The notes: a model not told the origin generated them from the sequence alone. A stretch of 64,000 nucleotides of DNA from an uncultured Eubacteriales bacterium (GCA_934457115.1 CAKSHI010000005.1:37991-101990), one strand, 5' to 3'; positions 27,222 through 36,471 are shown, counted from the first letter of the stretch. Program-made: numbers and translations.

Positions 27222-28436
27222 ATGGATAATAAAATTAAAATGAAAACTCCATTGGTTGAGATGGATGGAGACGAAATGACTAGGATTATATGGAAGCAAA
27301 TAAAAGATATTTTAATTACTCCATATGTAGATTTAAAAACAGAATATTATGATCTTGGTCTTGAAAATAGGGAAAAGACCAAAGATCAAGTTACTATAGA
27401 TTCCGCAATGGCTACAAAGAAATATGGGGTAGCCGTAAAATGCGCGACAATAACTCCAAACGCTCAAAGGGTGAAGGAATACAATTTAACTCAAATGTGG
27501 AAGTCTCCTAATGGGACTATAAGACAAATTTTAGATGGCACAGTTTTTAGAACACCCATATTGGTTAAGGGTATAAATCCTTTTATACCAACTTGGACAA
27601 TGCCTATTACAATTGCAAGACATGCTTATGCCGATGTGTATAAGAATGCTGAAATGGTAGTTGATAAAGGCTGTAAGGCTGAGCTTGTAGTGACGGATCA
27701 AGATGGCAAGGAAAATAGAGAACTTATCCATAATTTTGAGTCTAAAGGTATTATTCAAGGAATCCATAACCTTGATGAAAGCATTGAGGGTTTTGCAAGA
27801 TCATGCTTTAATTATGCATTAGAAACAAAAAAAGATCTTTGGTTTGCTACCAAAGATACGATATCAAAGAAATATGACCATAGATTTAAGGATATTTTCC
27901 AAGAGATTTTTGAAACTGATTATAAAGAAAAGTTTGATGAAGCAGGGATAGAGTACTTCTATACTTTGATAGATGACGCAGTGGCAAGAGTTATACGCTC
28001 AAAGGGTGGATATATTTGGGCTTGCAAGAATTATGACGGCGATGTTATGTCAGATATGATAGCAACTGCTTTTGGAAGTCTTGCCATGATGACATCAGTT
28101 TTGGTTTCAAACGATGGTATATATGAATATGAAGCAGCACATGGTACAGTACAAAGGCACTATTATAAGTACCTAAAAGGGGAAAAGACATCTACCAATT
28201 CGATGGCAACCCTTTTTGCTTGGACGGGTGCACTTAAAAAAAGAGGAGAGCTTGACAATATTCCTGAACTGGTGAATTTCGCAGAAAAATTGGAAAAAGC
28301 CTCAATAAATACAATAGAATCCGGAATAATGACGGGGGATTTAGCCCTTCTTTCTAATATACAAAATAAACGTGTAGTAGATACGGAGACATTTTTAAAG
28401 GAAATAAATGAATGTTTTAAGAAAATAAATAAATAA
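27222..28436 (+). CDS. icd: NADP-dependent isocitrate dehydrogenase (eukaryote-like subfamily)
   Basis: Oxidative decarboxylation of isocitrate to 2-oxoglutarate. The 404-residue protein begins with [16 protein letters not shown] and contains [45 protein letters not shown] and [12 protein letters not shown]. This is the dimeric subfamily shared with eukaryotes, normally NADP-specific. GGAGG precedes the ATG and the gap to aconitase is 9 bases. With glutamine synthetase next downstream, the segment probably supplies carbon skeletons and NADPH for glutamate and glutamine synthesis. Confidence 0.95.
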   Translation: MDNKIKMKTPLVEMDGDEMTRIIWKQIKDILITPYVDLKTEYYDLGLENREKTKDQVTIDSAMATKKYGVAVKCATITPNAQRVKEYNLTQMWKSPNGTIRQILDGTVFRTPILVKGINPFIPTWTMPITIARHAYADVYKNAEMVVDKGCKAELVVTDQDGKENRELIHNFESKGIIQGIHNLDESIEGFARSCFNYALETKKDLWFATKDTISKKYDHRFKDIFQEIFETDYKEKFDEAGIEYFYTLIDDAVARVIRSKGGYIWACKNYDGDVMSDMIATAFGSLAMMTSVLVSNDGIYEYEAAHGTVQRHYYKYLKGEKTSTNSMATLFAWTGALKKRGELDNIPELVNFAEKLEKASINTIESGIMTGDLALLSNIQNKRVVDTETFLKEINECFKKINK

Positions 28437-28446
28437 AAATAAAACA

Positions 28447-28483
28447 AACCCCGTCGAGGAAAATAGTTAAACTCGACGGGGTT
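28447..28483 (+). terminator. Terminator after icd
   Basis: A perfect 12-bp GC-rich stem (28447-28458 with 28472-28483) with a 13-base loop; it falls 10 bases after the icd stop. Confidence 0.85.
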
Positions 28484-28552
28484 AATATAATTAAAAGGAA
28501 GGATATAAAATCAAGGAGGTTTCAAAGAATAATTAGTTTTAGGACTGCGGAA

Positions 28553-28628
28553 GTTAGAAAGAATTATTACAGGGCTAATGTAATATGGCGGAGTACATAT
28601 TACATTTAAATAATAATTTCTTTCTAAC
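28553..28628. repeat. 76-nt two-tier palindrome in the icd-glnA gap
   Basis: The 434-base gap 28437-28870 contains, besides the icd terminator and the glnA promoter, this element. Outer arms 28553-28569 and 28611-28628 pair over 17-18 bases with one bulge; inner arms 28577-28587 and 28596-28606 pair perfectly over 11 bases with an 8-base loop. It ends about 180 bases upstream of the predicted glnA promoter, so it is probably not in the glnA leader. It could be a small MITE-like element, a separate small RNA or a DNA-level regulatory site. An orphan AGGAGG lies at about 28514-28519. The remainder (28629-28808) is AT-rich with nothing I can assign. Confidence 0.7.
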
Positions 28629-28808
28629 TACATATTAACACTACAATTTATGTTTGTCAACATTTTATCAAAAATATTTTTTCCATTATTAATTTCTTAA
28701 CAGCAGTGATTTTATTTCTAATGTTGGGCAATACAAATAATTATAACATGAATTGCGATATACTTATTATAATATATTAAAAGTATGATTTTATAACCAA
28801 TAAAAATA

Positions 28809-28837
28809 TTGATAAACAATTTTATAAGTGATATTAT
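28809..28837 (+). promoter_or_regulatory. Sigma-A promoter of glnA
   Basis: TTGATA (28809-28814) and TATTAT (28832-28837) with a 17-base spacer; predicted start of transcription near 28844 gives a leader of only about 27 bases before the glnA ATG. Confidence 0.65.
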
Positions 28838-28870
28838 AAAAGAATATTGTTTATTAAAAGGAGGACATCA

Positions 28871-30202
28871 ATGACTAATAATCATTATACAAAGGATGAT
28901 ATTTTTAGAATAGTTGAGGAGGAAGGGGTTAGGTTTATAAGGCTCCAATTTACTGATATTTTTGGATTTTGTAAGAATGTGGCTATTACAAGAAGTCAAC
29001 TTGAAAAGGCATTAAATAATAAATGTATGTTTGATGGATCCTCAATAGAGGGTTTTGTTAGAATTGAAGAATCTGATATGTATTTACATCCGGACTTAAG
29101 TACATTTATGATTTATCCATGGGGGTCTTCTAAGGTAGCAAGACTTATTTGTGATGTATACACTCCTGAGGATGAACCATTTGAGGGAGACCCCAGAGGG
29201 ATCCTAAAGAGAACTCTTAAAGAAGCTGAAAGAATGGGATTTACATTTAACGTAGGACCTGAATGTGAATTTTTCCTTTTCCAAACAAATGAAGAGGGTA
29301 AGGCAACTACCAAAACAATAGATAATGGAAGCTATTTTGAGTTAGGTCCTGTGGATAAAGGCGAAGAGGCAAGAAGAGATATTTGCATAACCCTTGAAGA
29401 TATGGGATTTGAGATAGAAGCTTCTCATCACGAGTGTGCGCCGGGTCAACATGAAATAGACTTTAAATATAGTGATGCATTAAACGCTGCGGATAATATA
29501 ATTACATTTAAATTGGCAGTAAAGTCTATAGCAGATAAGCATAATTTGCACGCAACTTTTATGCCTAAACCTATTTTTGGTAAGGCAGGTTCAGGAATGC
29601 ATATAAATATGTCTCTTGAAAGAGAAGGCAAGAATGTTTTTTACGATGAGTCTGACCCAAACGGCCTAAGTCAAATTGCATATAATTTTATAGCGGGAAT
29701 TATGAAGCATGCTAAAGGCCTTGCGGGCATTACAAATCCTCTTGTGAATTCTTATAAAAGATTAACTCCCGGATTTGAAGCACCTGTTTATATAGCATGG
29801 TCAACAAGAAACCGCAGCCCACTTTTAAGAATCCCGGCATCGAGAGGATTAGGTACAAGGGTTGAACTTAGAAATCCTGATCCATCTGCAAACCCATATT
29901 TGGTTTTGGCAGTTTGTCTTGCAGCAGGTTTAGAGGGAATTCGTGAGAATCTTCAGCCACCTGCTCCGGTCGATAGTAATGTTTTCGATCTTACTGATGA
30001 TGAACGTGAGGCCATGGGAATTGAAAGTATGCCTCAAGATTTATCAAGAGCTATAAGAGATATGAAGCGAGACAGCCTCATAAATCAAACTTTAGGTAGC
30101 CATGCCTTCTTGAAGTACGTATTGTGTAAGCAGGAAGAGTGGGCTGAGTATAGGCACCAAGTTACAAGATGGGAAATTGAAAATTATTTAAGAAGATATT
30201 AA
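28871..30202 (+). CDS. glnA: Glutamine synthetase type I
   Basis: ATP-dependent amidation of glutamate. 443 residues, the size of the GSI-alpha enzymes of Firmicutes. Motifs: FDGSSIEGFVRIEESDM, GPECEFFLF, SHHECAPGQHEIDF, SGMHINMS, KRLTPGFEAPVYIAWS and NPDPSANPYL. The region around the adenylylation tyrosine of GSI-beta is not conserved, consistent with feedback rather than covalent control. ATG at 28871 with GGAGG 6-7 bases upstream; an upstream in-frame TTG would lie before the ribosome site. No glnR is adjacent. Confidence 0.97.
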   Translation: MTNNHYTKDDIFRIVEEEGVRFIRLQFTDIFGFCKNVAITRSQLEKALNNKCMFDGSSIEGFVRIEESDMYLHPDLSTFMIYPWGSSKVARLICDVYTPEDEPFEGDPRGILKRTLKEAERMGFTFNVGPECEFFLFQTNEEGKATTKTIDNGSYFELGPVDKGEEARRDICITLEDMGFEIEASHHECAPGQHEIDFKYSDALNAADNIITFKLAVKSIADKHNLHATFMPKPIFGKAGSGMHINMSLEREGKNVFYDESDPNGLSQIAYNFIAGIMKHAKGLAGITNPLVNSYKRLTPGFEAPVYIAWSTRNRSPLLRIPASRGLGTRVELRNPDPSANPYLVLAVCLAAGLEGIRENLQPPAPVDSNVFDLTDDEREAMGIESMPQDLSRAIRDMKRDSLINQTLGSHAFLKYVLCKQEEWAEYRHQVTRWEIENYLRRY

Positions 30203-30262
30203 GTTGTCTGCATAGTGGTTCTTTTTTCGGCATAAGATTAATTATCAACGGAGGTGCCGAAT

Positions 30263-31408
30263 ATGAAAAGAATCAAAAAAATTATAGCCATAGCATTAAC
30301 ATTAGTGCTTTTATTTCCTATATCTTTGAAGGCATACGCTTTGTCAAACGAAGAAATCACTGCCCCTGCTGCTGTTTTGATGGACGAAAAAACAGGAAGA
30401 GTATTATATGAAAAAAATCCCCGTGAAGTCCGCGCATGCGCATCTATTACTAAGGTAATGACGTTAGTTTTAATAATGGAAGCTATCGAAAGCGGAAAGA
30501 TTTCTATGCAGGACAGCGTTTCTGCAAGTGCCCATGCGGCTTCTATGGGTGGATCTGATATATGGCTTGAACCCGGCGAGACGATGACTGTCGATGATAT
30601 GATAAAGGCCATAGTTGTAGCTTCGGCCAATGATGCCGCTGTCGCTATGGCTGAATATATTTCAGGCTCTGAGGAAGAATTTGTATGCCAAATGAACAAA
30701 AAAGCCCAGGAACTTCAAATGAACGATACCGTATTTAAAAACTGCAACGGCTTAGATGAGGATGGCCATGTTACAAGTGCCTATGATGTTGCGGTAATGT
30801 CTAGAGAGCTTATGAAGTATGATAAAATATTCGATTATACTTCTATTTGGATAGATTATTTAAGAGATGGAAAGACGCAGCTTGTTAATACGAATAAGTT
30901 GTTGAAGGGCTATAAAGGAATAACAGGGTTAAAGACAGGAACAACAAGTCAGGCCGGAAGTTGCATTTCAGCGACAGCTAAGAGGGATAATTTGAGCCTT
31001 ATAGCCGTTGTCCTTGGAAGTGCTACCGGCAAGGACAGATTCAAAGATGCTGCAAAACTCTTAGATTATGGGTTTGCAAACTTCACAATGTATAAACCAA
31101 CGCTACCTGAGGAAGTATTTACAAAAGTACCTGTAATAAATGGTATGGAGGAATTTGTAGATACTAAGTCAAGTACATTTGGAAGTTTTTTAATACCTAA
31201 GGGCAGGGAAAAAGATATAGCTAATACCATACAACTTACAAATGAAGTTGAGGCCCCGGTAGAGGAAGGTCAAAACCTAGGTAAGATAGCATATAGCTTA
31301 GATGATCAAGTTATTGCAGAATATAATATTGAGGCTGCTTTCCCGGTTCCCGATATGAATCTTGCATCTATATTTAACATCCTTTTAAAAAGCCTTGTTT
31401 CTATGTAG
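30263..31408 (+). CDS. D-alanyl-D-alanine carboxypeptidase (serine S11 family)
   Basis: Low-molecular-weight penicillin-binding protein that trims the stem-peptide terminal D-Ala. 381 residues: signal peptide with cleavage near KAYA, active-site SITK (Ser-x-x-Lys), SAND (Ser-x-Asn) and KTGTT, a C-terminal beta domain and a final amphipathic helix (MNLASIFNILLKSLVSM) for membrane attachment. ATG at 30263 with GGAGG 8 bases upstream; an in-frame GTG three codons before overlaps that site. DacA/DacF-like; monocistronic. Confidence 0.95.
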   Translation: MKRIKKIIAIALTLVLLFPISLKAYALSNEEITAPAAVLMDEKTGRVLYEKNPREVRACASITKVMTLVLIMEAIESGKISMQDSVSASAHAASMGGSDIWLEPGETMTVDDMIKAIVVASANDAAVAMAEYISGSEEEFVCQMNKKAQELQMNDTVFKNCNGLDEDGHVTSAYDVAVMSRELMKYDKIFDYTSIWIDYLRDGKTQLVNTNKLLKGYKGITGLKTGTTSQAGSCISATAKRDNLSLIAVVLGSATGKDRFKDAAKLLDYGFANFTMYKPTLPEEVFTKVPVINGMEEFVDTKSSTFGSFLIPKGREKDIANTIQLTNEVEAPVEEGQNLGKIAYSLDDQVIAEYNIEAAFPVPDMNLASIFNILLKSLVSM

Positions 31409-31436
31409 ATTTAATAGTACATATTTTTAAAAACTT

Positions 31437-31470
31437 AATCCCAAGCGCAGTACTGTGTTTGGGATTTTTT
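31437..31470 (+). terminator. Terminator after the carboxypeptidase gene
   Basis: Arms beginning AATCCCAA and ending TTGGGATT close a longer imperfect stem, followed by a run of six T. Confidence 0.85.
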
Positions 31471-31542
31471 CTATCAATTGAAGGCTCTGCCTAAAGTATA
31501 AATATTTAAATACCACAAGCATTATATTTTATTTAAAATCGT

Positions 31543-31570
31543 TTGCAAAAGTCTCGCTTTATGTTATAAT
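31543..31570 (+). promoter_or_regulatory. Promoter of corA
   Basis: TTGCAA (31543-31548), 16-base spacer and TATAAT (31565-31570) with an extended -10 TG. Predicted transcription start at about 31576, leaving a leader of about 137 bases before the corA ATG. The remaining part of this 304-base gap upstream (31471-31542) shows nothing I can assign. Confidence 0.7.
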
Positions 31571-31575
31571 TAAAT

Positions 31576-31712
31576 TAGGGTGTTATGGTCAATTATATAA
31601 ATACACTCGTGTGATATTGTGGATCCTTACCCTAAAAATTGCAATGTAAAATGAAAGCTGTGGCAAATACAATATCTATGATGTATTATGCCTTAAAAGG
31701 CGGTGTAGTTAA
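31576..31712 (+). promoter_or_regulatory. Structured 5' leader of corA, class unknown
   Basis: The leader begins at the predicted transcription start with TTAGGGT (31576-31582), which pairs with ACCCTAA near 31629-31635 to close a domain of about 60 bases holding a small internal hairpin (ACAC/GTGT). Further pairings lie downstream (TTGC/GCAA, AATAC/GTATT), and GCCTTaaaAGGC folds around the ribosome binding site AAGGCGG just before the ATG. This geometry suits a riboswitch or thermosensor acting on translation. It does not match the M-box, yybP-ykoY or NiCo consensus as I remember them. Folding was done by eye. Confidence 0.45.
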
Positions 31713-32639
31713 ATGATATCATATTATAAATCAGTAAATGGGAGAATAAGGCCCATAGATGCATGGGAACACGGCTGCTGGATAAATTGTGTGGAGCCGA
31801 ATGATGATGATGTAAACTTATTAATAAATGAGTTTCATGTGGAACCGGATTTTTTAAAGGCATCACTCGATAAAGAGGAATCTTCTCACTTGGATTGTGA
31901 GGATGATACTACTCTTATAATAATAGATTCTCCTATTGTTGAGAAAAATGAAAACAATTTAGTATATCTAACCACTCCTTTGAGTATTATGATAACTAAA
32001 TCAAATGTTATTACCTTATCTTTAGAGGATAATCCCGTTTTAAATGAGTTTGCCGAGGGAGCACTTAGAAATATTTATACTAATCTTAAAACACAATTTG
32101 TGTTGCATATTATGCTAAGAATTGCAACTAAGTTTCTTCAATATCTAAACCAAATAGACAGGATTACATTCCAAGTTGAAAAAGAGCTTCGTAAATCGAT
32201 GAAAAATAAAGAATTAATTCAACTATTAGAAATAGAAAAATCACTTGTTTATTTTTCATCTTCTTTGAATTCTAACAATGTTACATTAGAAAAGATAATG
32301 CGTGGAAAATATTTAAAGTTGTATGAGGAAGACCATGATTTGCTTGAGGACGTCTTAATAGAAATCAAGCAGGGGCTCGAGATGGCGAGGATATATCTTA
32401 ACATTTTATCGGGGACAATGGATGCTTTTGGTTCAATAATATCTAACAATTTAAATATTGTCATGAAGGTTCTCGCGTCTATTACCTTGATAATGTCGAT
32501 ACCAACAGTAGTTTCGGGTATATATGGTATGAACGTAGGCCATCTTCCGTTTGCCGAAAGTTGGACCTTTCCTATAATATTATCTATAGTGTTGATGATT
32601 GTTTCAGGATTAATTCTAAAAAAGAAGAATCTTTTATAA
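31713..32639 (+). CDS. corA: CorA family magnesium/divalent cation transporter
   Basis: Pentameric Mg2+/Co2+ channel, 308 residues: cytoplasmic alpha/beta domain, long helix, then two C-terminal membrane helices with the selectivity motif YGMN (GMN) before the last helix. AAGGCGG precedes the ATG and is enclosed in a small hairpin. A structured leader suggests regulation by a ligand, perhaps a metal ion. It is followed by tyrS after 34 bases, with no terminator between. Confidence 0.93.
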   Translation: MISYYKSVNGRIRPIDAWEHGCWINCVEPNDDDVNLLINEFHVEPDFLKASLDKEESSHLDCEDDTTLIIIDSPIVEKNENNLVYLTTPLSIMITKSNVITLSLEDNPVLNEFAEGALRNIYTNLKTQFVLHIMLRIATKFLQYLNQIDRITFQVEKELRKSMKNKELIQLLEIEKSLVYFSSSLNSNNVTLEKIMRGKYLKLYEEDHDLLEDVLIEIKQGLEMARIYLNILSGTMDAFGSIISNNLNIVMKVLASITLIMSIPTVVSGIYGMNVGHLPFAESWTFPIILSIVLMIVSGLILKKKNLL

Positions 32640-32673
32640 TATATTAAAAAACTTTAAGGAGTTAGATAAGTAA

Positions 32674-33900
32674 ATGGGAATTTACGATGTTTTAAAAGAA
32701 AGAGGCTTAATAGCTCAAGTTACTAATGAGGAAAAGGTAAAAGACTTACTTAATAATAAAAAAACAAAGTTTTACATAGGCTTTGACCCTACTGCGGACA
32801 GCCTCCATGTCGGCCACTTTGTGCAGATTATGGTTATGTCTCATCTCCAAAAAGCGGGACACACTCCTATTGCGGTTTTTGGCGGAGGAACCGGGATGAT
32901 TGGTGACCCTTCAGGGAAAAGCGATATGCGTAAAATGCTTTCAAAAGAGGATATAAATCATAATATTGCTTGTTTTAAGGAGCAAATGTCCAAGCTTATA
33001 GATTTTTCAAATGATAAGGCAATTATGGTTAATAATGCAGATTGGCTTGCAAACTTAAATTATATAGAGTTTTTAAGAGATATTGGTGTGCATTTTTCAG
33101 TTAATAGAATGCTTTCGTTTGAATGTTATAAACAAAGGCTGGAAAGGGGTCTATCCTTCTTTGAACTTAATTATATGCTAATGCAAAGTTATGATTTTCT
33201 TGTGTTGAATAGAAAATATGACTGCAATCTTCAATTGGGAGGAGATGACCAATGGAGTAATATCATAGGTGGCGTTGAGCTTATTCGCCGCTGTGATTCT
33301 AAAGAAGCTTATGGTATGACATTTACCCTTTTGACAACGAGTGAGGGTAAAAAGATGGGTAAAACTGAGAATGGTGCTGTATGGCTTGACCCTAAAAAGA
33401 CAAGCCCATTTGAATTTTATCAATATTGGAGGAATGTTGCCGATGCAGACGTAATTCGCTGCTTGAAAATACTGACATTCATTCCTATGGAAGAAATAAA
33501 TAAGCTTGCTTTATTGGAAGGAAGCGAGATTAATAAGGCAAAAGAGATACTTGCTTTTGAAGTAACTAAACTTATACATGGTGAGGACGAGGCAATAAAG
33601 GCTCAGGAAGGAGCAAGAGCTTTGTTTTCAAACAAAACCAATACTGATAATATGCCGTCAACGACAATCGATAGGGAGTTATTCCAAAACGATGAAGTCA
33701 ATATTATAGAGTTGTTAGCAGCTTTAAAGCTTGTTTCGTCAAAGGGTGAGGCTAGACGTCTTATAGACCAGGGCGGAATATCAATTGATGGTGAAAAAGT
33801 TACTCAAATTAATTATGGTGTCCCTTTAAGTTCCTTTGAAAAAGGATATGTGGTAATTAAAAAGGGTAAAAAAGTATATCACAAGGCAGTTTTAGCATAG
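32674..33900 (+). CDS. tyrS: Tyrosyl-tRNA synthetase
   Basis: Class I synthetase, 408 residues. HVGH (HIGH equivalent, about residue 46), [26 protein letters not shown] (KMSKS equivalent, about 227) and a C-terminal S4 domain ([17 protein letters not shown]). AAGGAG upstream of the ATG. The gap from corA is too short to hold a T-box leader, unlike many Firmicutes tyrS genes, so any tRNA-dependent control would have to act elsewhere. Confidence 0.97.
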   Translation: MGIYDVLKERGLIAQVTNEEKVKDLLNNKKTKFYIGFDPTADSLHVGHFVQIMVMSHLQKAGHTPIAVFGGGTGMIGDPSGKSDMRKMLSKEDINHNIACFKEQMSKLIDFSNDKAIMVNNADWLANLNYIEFLRDIGVHFSVNRMLSFECYKQRLERGLSFFELNYMLMQSYDFLVLNRKYDCNLQLGGDDQWSNIIGGVELIRRCDSKEAYGMTFTLLTTSEGKKMGKTENGAVWLDPKKTSPFEFYQYWRNVADADVIRCLKILTFIPMEEINKLALLEGSEINKAKEILAFEVTKLIHGEDEAIKAQEGARALFSNKTNTDNMPSTTIDRELFQNDEVNIIELLAALKLVSSKGEARRLIDQGGISIDGEKVTQINYGVPLSSFEKGYVVIKKGKKVYHKAVLA

Positions 33901-33921
33901 AATTTAATAAACTAAAAAATA

Positions 33922-33951
33922 AAAGGCTTGCATTTTAGATTGCAAGCCTTT
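33922..33951 (+). terminator. Terminator after tyrS
   Basis: Perfect 11-bp stem (33922-33932 with 33941-33951) with an 8-base loop. Confidence 0.85.
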
Positions 33952-34001
33952 AAATCATGTAAAGTTGTAAATTTTAGTGGACCTATAAGGCTTTTCATTA
34001 A

Positions 34002-34040
34002 TAGCTAAGGTTTAAAATAAAATGTTAGCCTAGGTTTACA
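34002..34040 (+). promoter_or_regulatory. Tandem operator-like boxes before feoA
   Basis: Two related 15-mers, TAGCTAAGGTTTAAA (34002-34016) and TAGCCTAGGTTTACA (34026-34040), lie 24 bases apart. The second overlaps the -35 hexamer and is part of an imperfect dyad centred on CCTAGG. The TTAGCCTA core resembles DtxR/IdeR boxes, and a DtxR-family gene closes this operon. A Fur-like TGATAATTATTA also occurs at 34096-34107. Confidence 0.5.
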
Positions 34041-34063
34041 AAATTAACTTTGTATGGTATTAT
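34035..34063 (+). promoter_or_regulatory. Promoter of the feo operon
   Basis: TTTACA (34035-34040), 17-base spacer, TATTAT (34058-34063) with an upstream TG. Start of transcription near 34070. Confidence 0.65.
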
Positions 34064-34094
34064 ATTAATAAATTAGTTTAATTTTTTTTGGTCG

Positions 34095-34352
34095 GTGATA
34101 ATTATTAAAACAGTAGACAAATTAAGGGTAAATGAAATGGGCAAGGTCATAAGAATAGGAAGTTCGGGTGCTCTAAGGCGAAGAATAATAGATATGGGAA
34201 TTACACCCGGTGCAGTGATAATAATGAAGAAGCTTGCACCGTTTGGAGATCCAATAGAAATAAATGTGCGCGGGTACGAGTTGAGTATAAGAAAATCTGA
34301 GGCTGCTCAAATATTGGTTGAAACAAAAGGAGACAAAAATGCTAAAATCTAA
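34095..34352 (+). CDS. feoA: Ferrous iron transport protein A
   Basis: Small SH3-like cytosolic partner of FeoB: VDKLRVNEMGKVIRIG, RRRIIDMGITPGAVI, PFGDPIEINVRGYELSIRKSEA. The start is uncertain. The GTG at 34095 gives 85 residues but lacks a good ribosome site; an ATT at 34104, four bases after GGTGAT, would give the usual MKTVDKL-type N-terminus. It overlaps feoB by 14 bases. Confidence 0.93.
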   Translation: MIIIKTVDKLRVNEMGKVIRIGSSGALRRRIIDMGITPGAVIIMKKLAPFGDPIEINVRGYELSIRKSEAAQILVETKGDKNAKI

Positions 34353-36453
34353 GCCACAAGAAACTTCACTTAATATGGATAAAGGCAATCACGTAGAAGA
34401 TAAAAATCATAATAGGGATTTTAAGAAGTTGAGAATCGCATTGGTAGGTAATCCTAACTGTGGAAAAACTACTTTATTTAATCAATTGACAGGAAGCAGT
34501 CAATATGTTGGAAATTGGCCCGGGGTTACAGTAGAAAAAAAAGAGGGCAAGTTTAAATATAAAAAAAGGTGCATAAATGTTATAGATCTTCCGGGAATAT
34601 ATTCTCTATCACCATATTCCCCCGAGGAAATAGTAACAAGAAACTGTATTATAGATGAAAATCCTGATTTTATAATAAACATAGTGGATGCTACAAATAT
34701 AGAGAGAAACCTTTATCTAACAACCCAAGTAGCAGAGCTTGGAAGGCCAATGATCATTGCGCTTAATATGATAGACCTTTTAGAAAAACGCGGGGATATT
34801 ATAGATTACAAACTTTTAGAAAAGAAACTTGGTATACCAATAGTCCCCATATCAGCAAGTAAGTGTACGGGCCTTGATGAACTTATAGATAGGTCATTAA
34901 AACTTGCCGATGGTGAAAAAACTACATATATTAAAAACATATACTCTAAAGAAGTAGATTTGGTTCTAAAGGAGATAGAACTTTCAATTTTACAAATGCC
35001 TATGTGCAGGAAAAATGTTAGTGGACGTTGGTTGGCAGTAAAATTGTTTGAAGGCGACAATATTGTATTAAAGCAGTTTAATTTTAATGAGATTCAAGCA
35101 AACAAGATAGCCAAGCTCGAGTCTAAGATAGAAACTGATAAGTATTTAGATCGAGAGATGATAATAGCAGATCAAAGATATAAATATATTTGCAGTGTAT
35201 GCAACTTAGCGATAAAGAAAGGTATGAAACCTGACCAGCTTACATTATCGGACAAAATTGATAAGTTTTTCACCAATCGTTTTTTAGCGATACCTATTTT
35301 CTTAAGTTTTATGCTTATCATATTTTTTATAACCTTTGGGCCGTTTGGAAACTTTTTAAAGGATCAGGCGCAGGGATTTATATCCGGTTATTTTTCGGAT
35401 TTGGTGCTGAACATTATTGATTCTTTAGGTGCTTCTGCTTGGTCGAAAAGCTTAGTTGTAGACGGAATTATAGCCGGGGTTGGTTCAGTAGTATCGTTTT
35501 TGCCGCAAATACTTATTTTATTTGCCCTATTGTCTATATTGGAGGACAGCGGTTATATGGCAAGGGCTGCCTTTATAATGGATCAACTTTTGAGAAAAAT
35601 AGGACTTTCAGGCAGGGCGTTTGTTCCTATGCTTATGGGATTTGGATGCACAGTTCCTGCAGTATTGGGTACTAGGATTTTAGAAAATAAAAAAGATAAA
35701 CTTTTAACTATATTAATAACTCCCTTTATGTCATGCAGTGCAAAAATGCCCGTATACGCTCTTTTTATATCGACCTTCTTTGTTGGGAATGAACCAATTA
35801 TAATTTTTTCCATATACTTATTAGGGATAGTAGTAGCAATTCTTACAGCACTTCTTTTTAAAAATACTATTCTAAAGGGAGAGCCCGCATCATTTGTTAT
35901 GGAACTTCCGGCTTATAGATTACCAACGCTTAAAAGTTTGTTGCTTCATGTTTGGGAAAGAGTAAAAGACTTTTTAGTAAAAGCGGGTACTGTATTATTA
36001 GCTGCCACTATAGTAATTTGGTTTTTACAATCATTTAGTATAAAACTTCAAATGGTAGAGGACAGTTCACAAAGTATACTTGCTAATATTGGAATTATGA
36101 TAGCTCCATTATTTACTCTTTGTGGTTTTGCGGATTGGAGAGCAGCTGTATCTTTGATTACCGGGATTGCAGCTAAAGAATCTATTGTAAGTACTATGTC
36201 CATTCTTTATAATACTGATCCTAACTTAAGCATTTCTCAAGTTATGCATTCGGCATTTTCGCCTATAAGTGCTTATGCATTTATGGTATTTGTTCTTTTA
36301 TATACTCCATGTGTTGCGGCACTTTCGGCTATATATAAGGAAACGGGAAGTATTAAGTGGACCCTTACAACAATAGTATACCAATTGATAGTAGCTTGGT
36401 TTGCCTCTGCATTTATCTTTCAGTTTGCTACATTATTTACGAGAATTTTTTAA
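34339..36453 (+). CDS. feoB: Ferrous iron transporter FeoB
   Basis: GTP-gated Fe2+ transporter, 704 residues. The N-terminal G domain has GNPNCGKTT (about residues 37-45), DLPGIYSLSPYSPEE, NMID and SASK, followed by the helical regulatory domain and a membrane core with GLSGRAFVPMLMGFGCTVPAV and CSAKMPVYALF. ATG at 34339 with AAAGGAGA 5 bases upstream; an in-frame TTG earlier precedes this site. It is followed by a small FeoB-associated protein and a DtxR regulator, all in one operon. Confidence 0.97.
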   Translation: MLKSKPQETSLNMDKGNHVEDKNHNRDFKKLRIALVGNPNCGKTTLFNQLTGSSQYVGNWPGVTVEKKEGKFKYKKRCINVIDLPGIYSLSPYSPEEIVTRNCIIDENPDFIINIVDATNIERNLYLTTQVAELGRPMIIALNMIDLLEKRGDIIDYKLLEKKLGIPIVPISASKCTGLDELIDRSLKLADGEKTTYIKNIYSKEVDLVLKEIELSILQMPMCRKNVSGRWLAVKLFEGDNIVLKQFNFNEIQANKIAKLESKIETDKYLDREMIIADQRYKYICSVCNLAIKKGMKPDQLTLSDKIDKFFTNRFLAIPIFLSFMLIIFFITFGPFGNFLKDQAQGFISGYFSDLVLNIIDSLGASAWSKSLVVDGIIAGVGSVVSFLPQILILFALLSILEDSGYMARAAFIMDQLLRKIGLSGRAFVPMLMGFGCTVPAVLGTRILENKKDKLLTILITPFMSCSAKMPVYALFISTFFVGNEPIIIFSIYLLGIVVAILTALLFKNTILKGEPASFVMELPAYRLPTLKSLLLHVWERVKDFLVKAGTVLLAATIVIWFLQSFSIKLQMVEDSSQSILANIGIMIAPLFTLCGFADWRAAVSLITGIAAKESIVSTMSILYNTDPNLSISQVMHSAFSPISAYAFMVFVLLYTPCVAALSAIYKETGSIKWTLTTIVYQLIVAWFASAFIFQFATLFTRIF

Positions 36454-36471
36454 GATTATGGGAGTGAGAAT

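Noticed and set aside
32640..32673. T-box leader for tyrS
   Set aside because: Only 34 bases separate corA and tyrS, too few for a T-box, and no terminator is present.
34087..34110. Fur box as the main feo operator
   Set aside because: TGATAATTATTA matches part of a Fur box but lies at the start codon in AT-rich sequence; the two boxes over the promoter next to a DtxR gene fit better.
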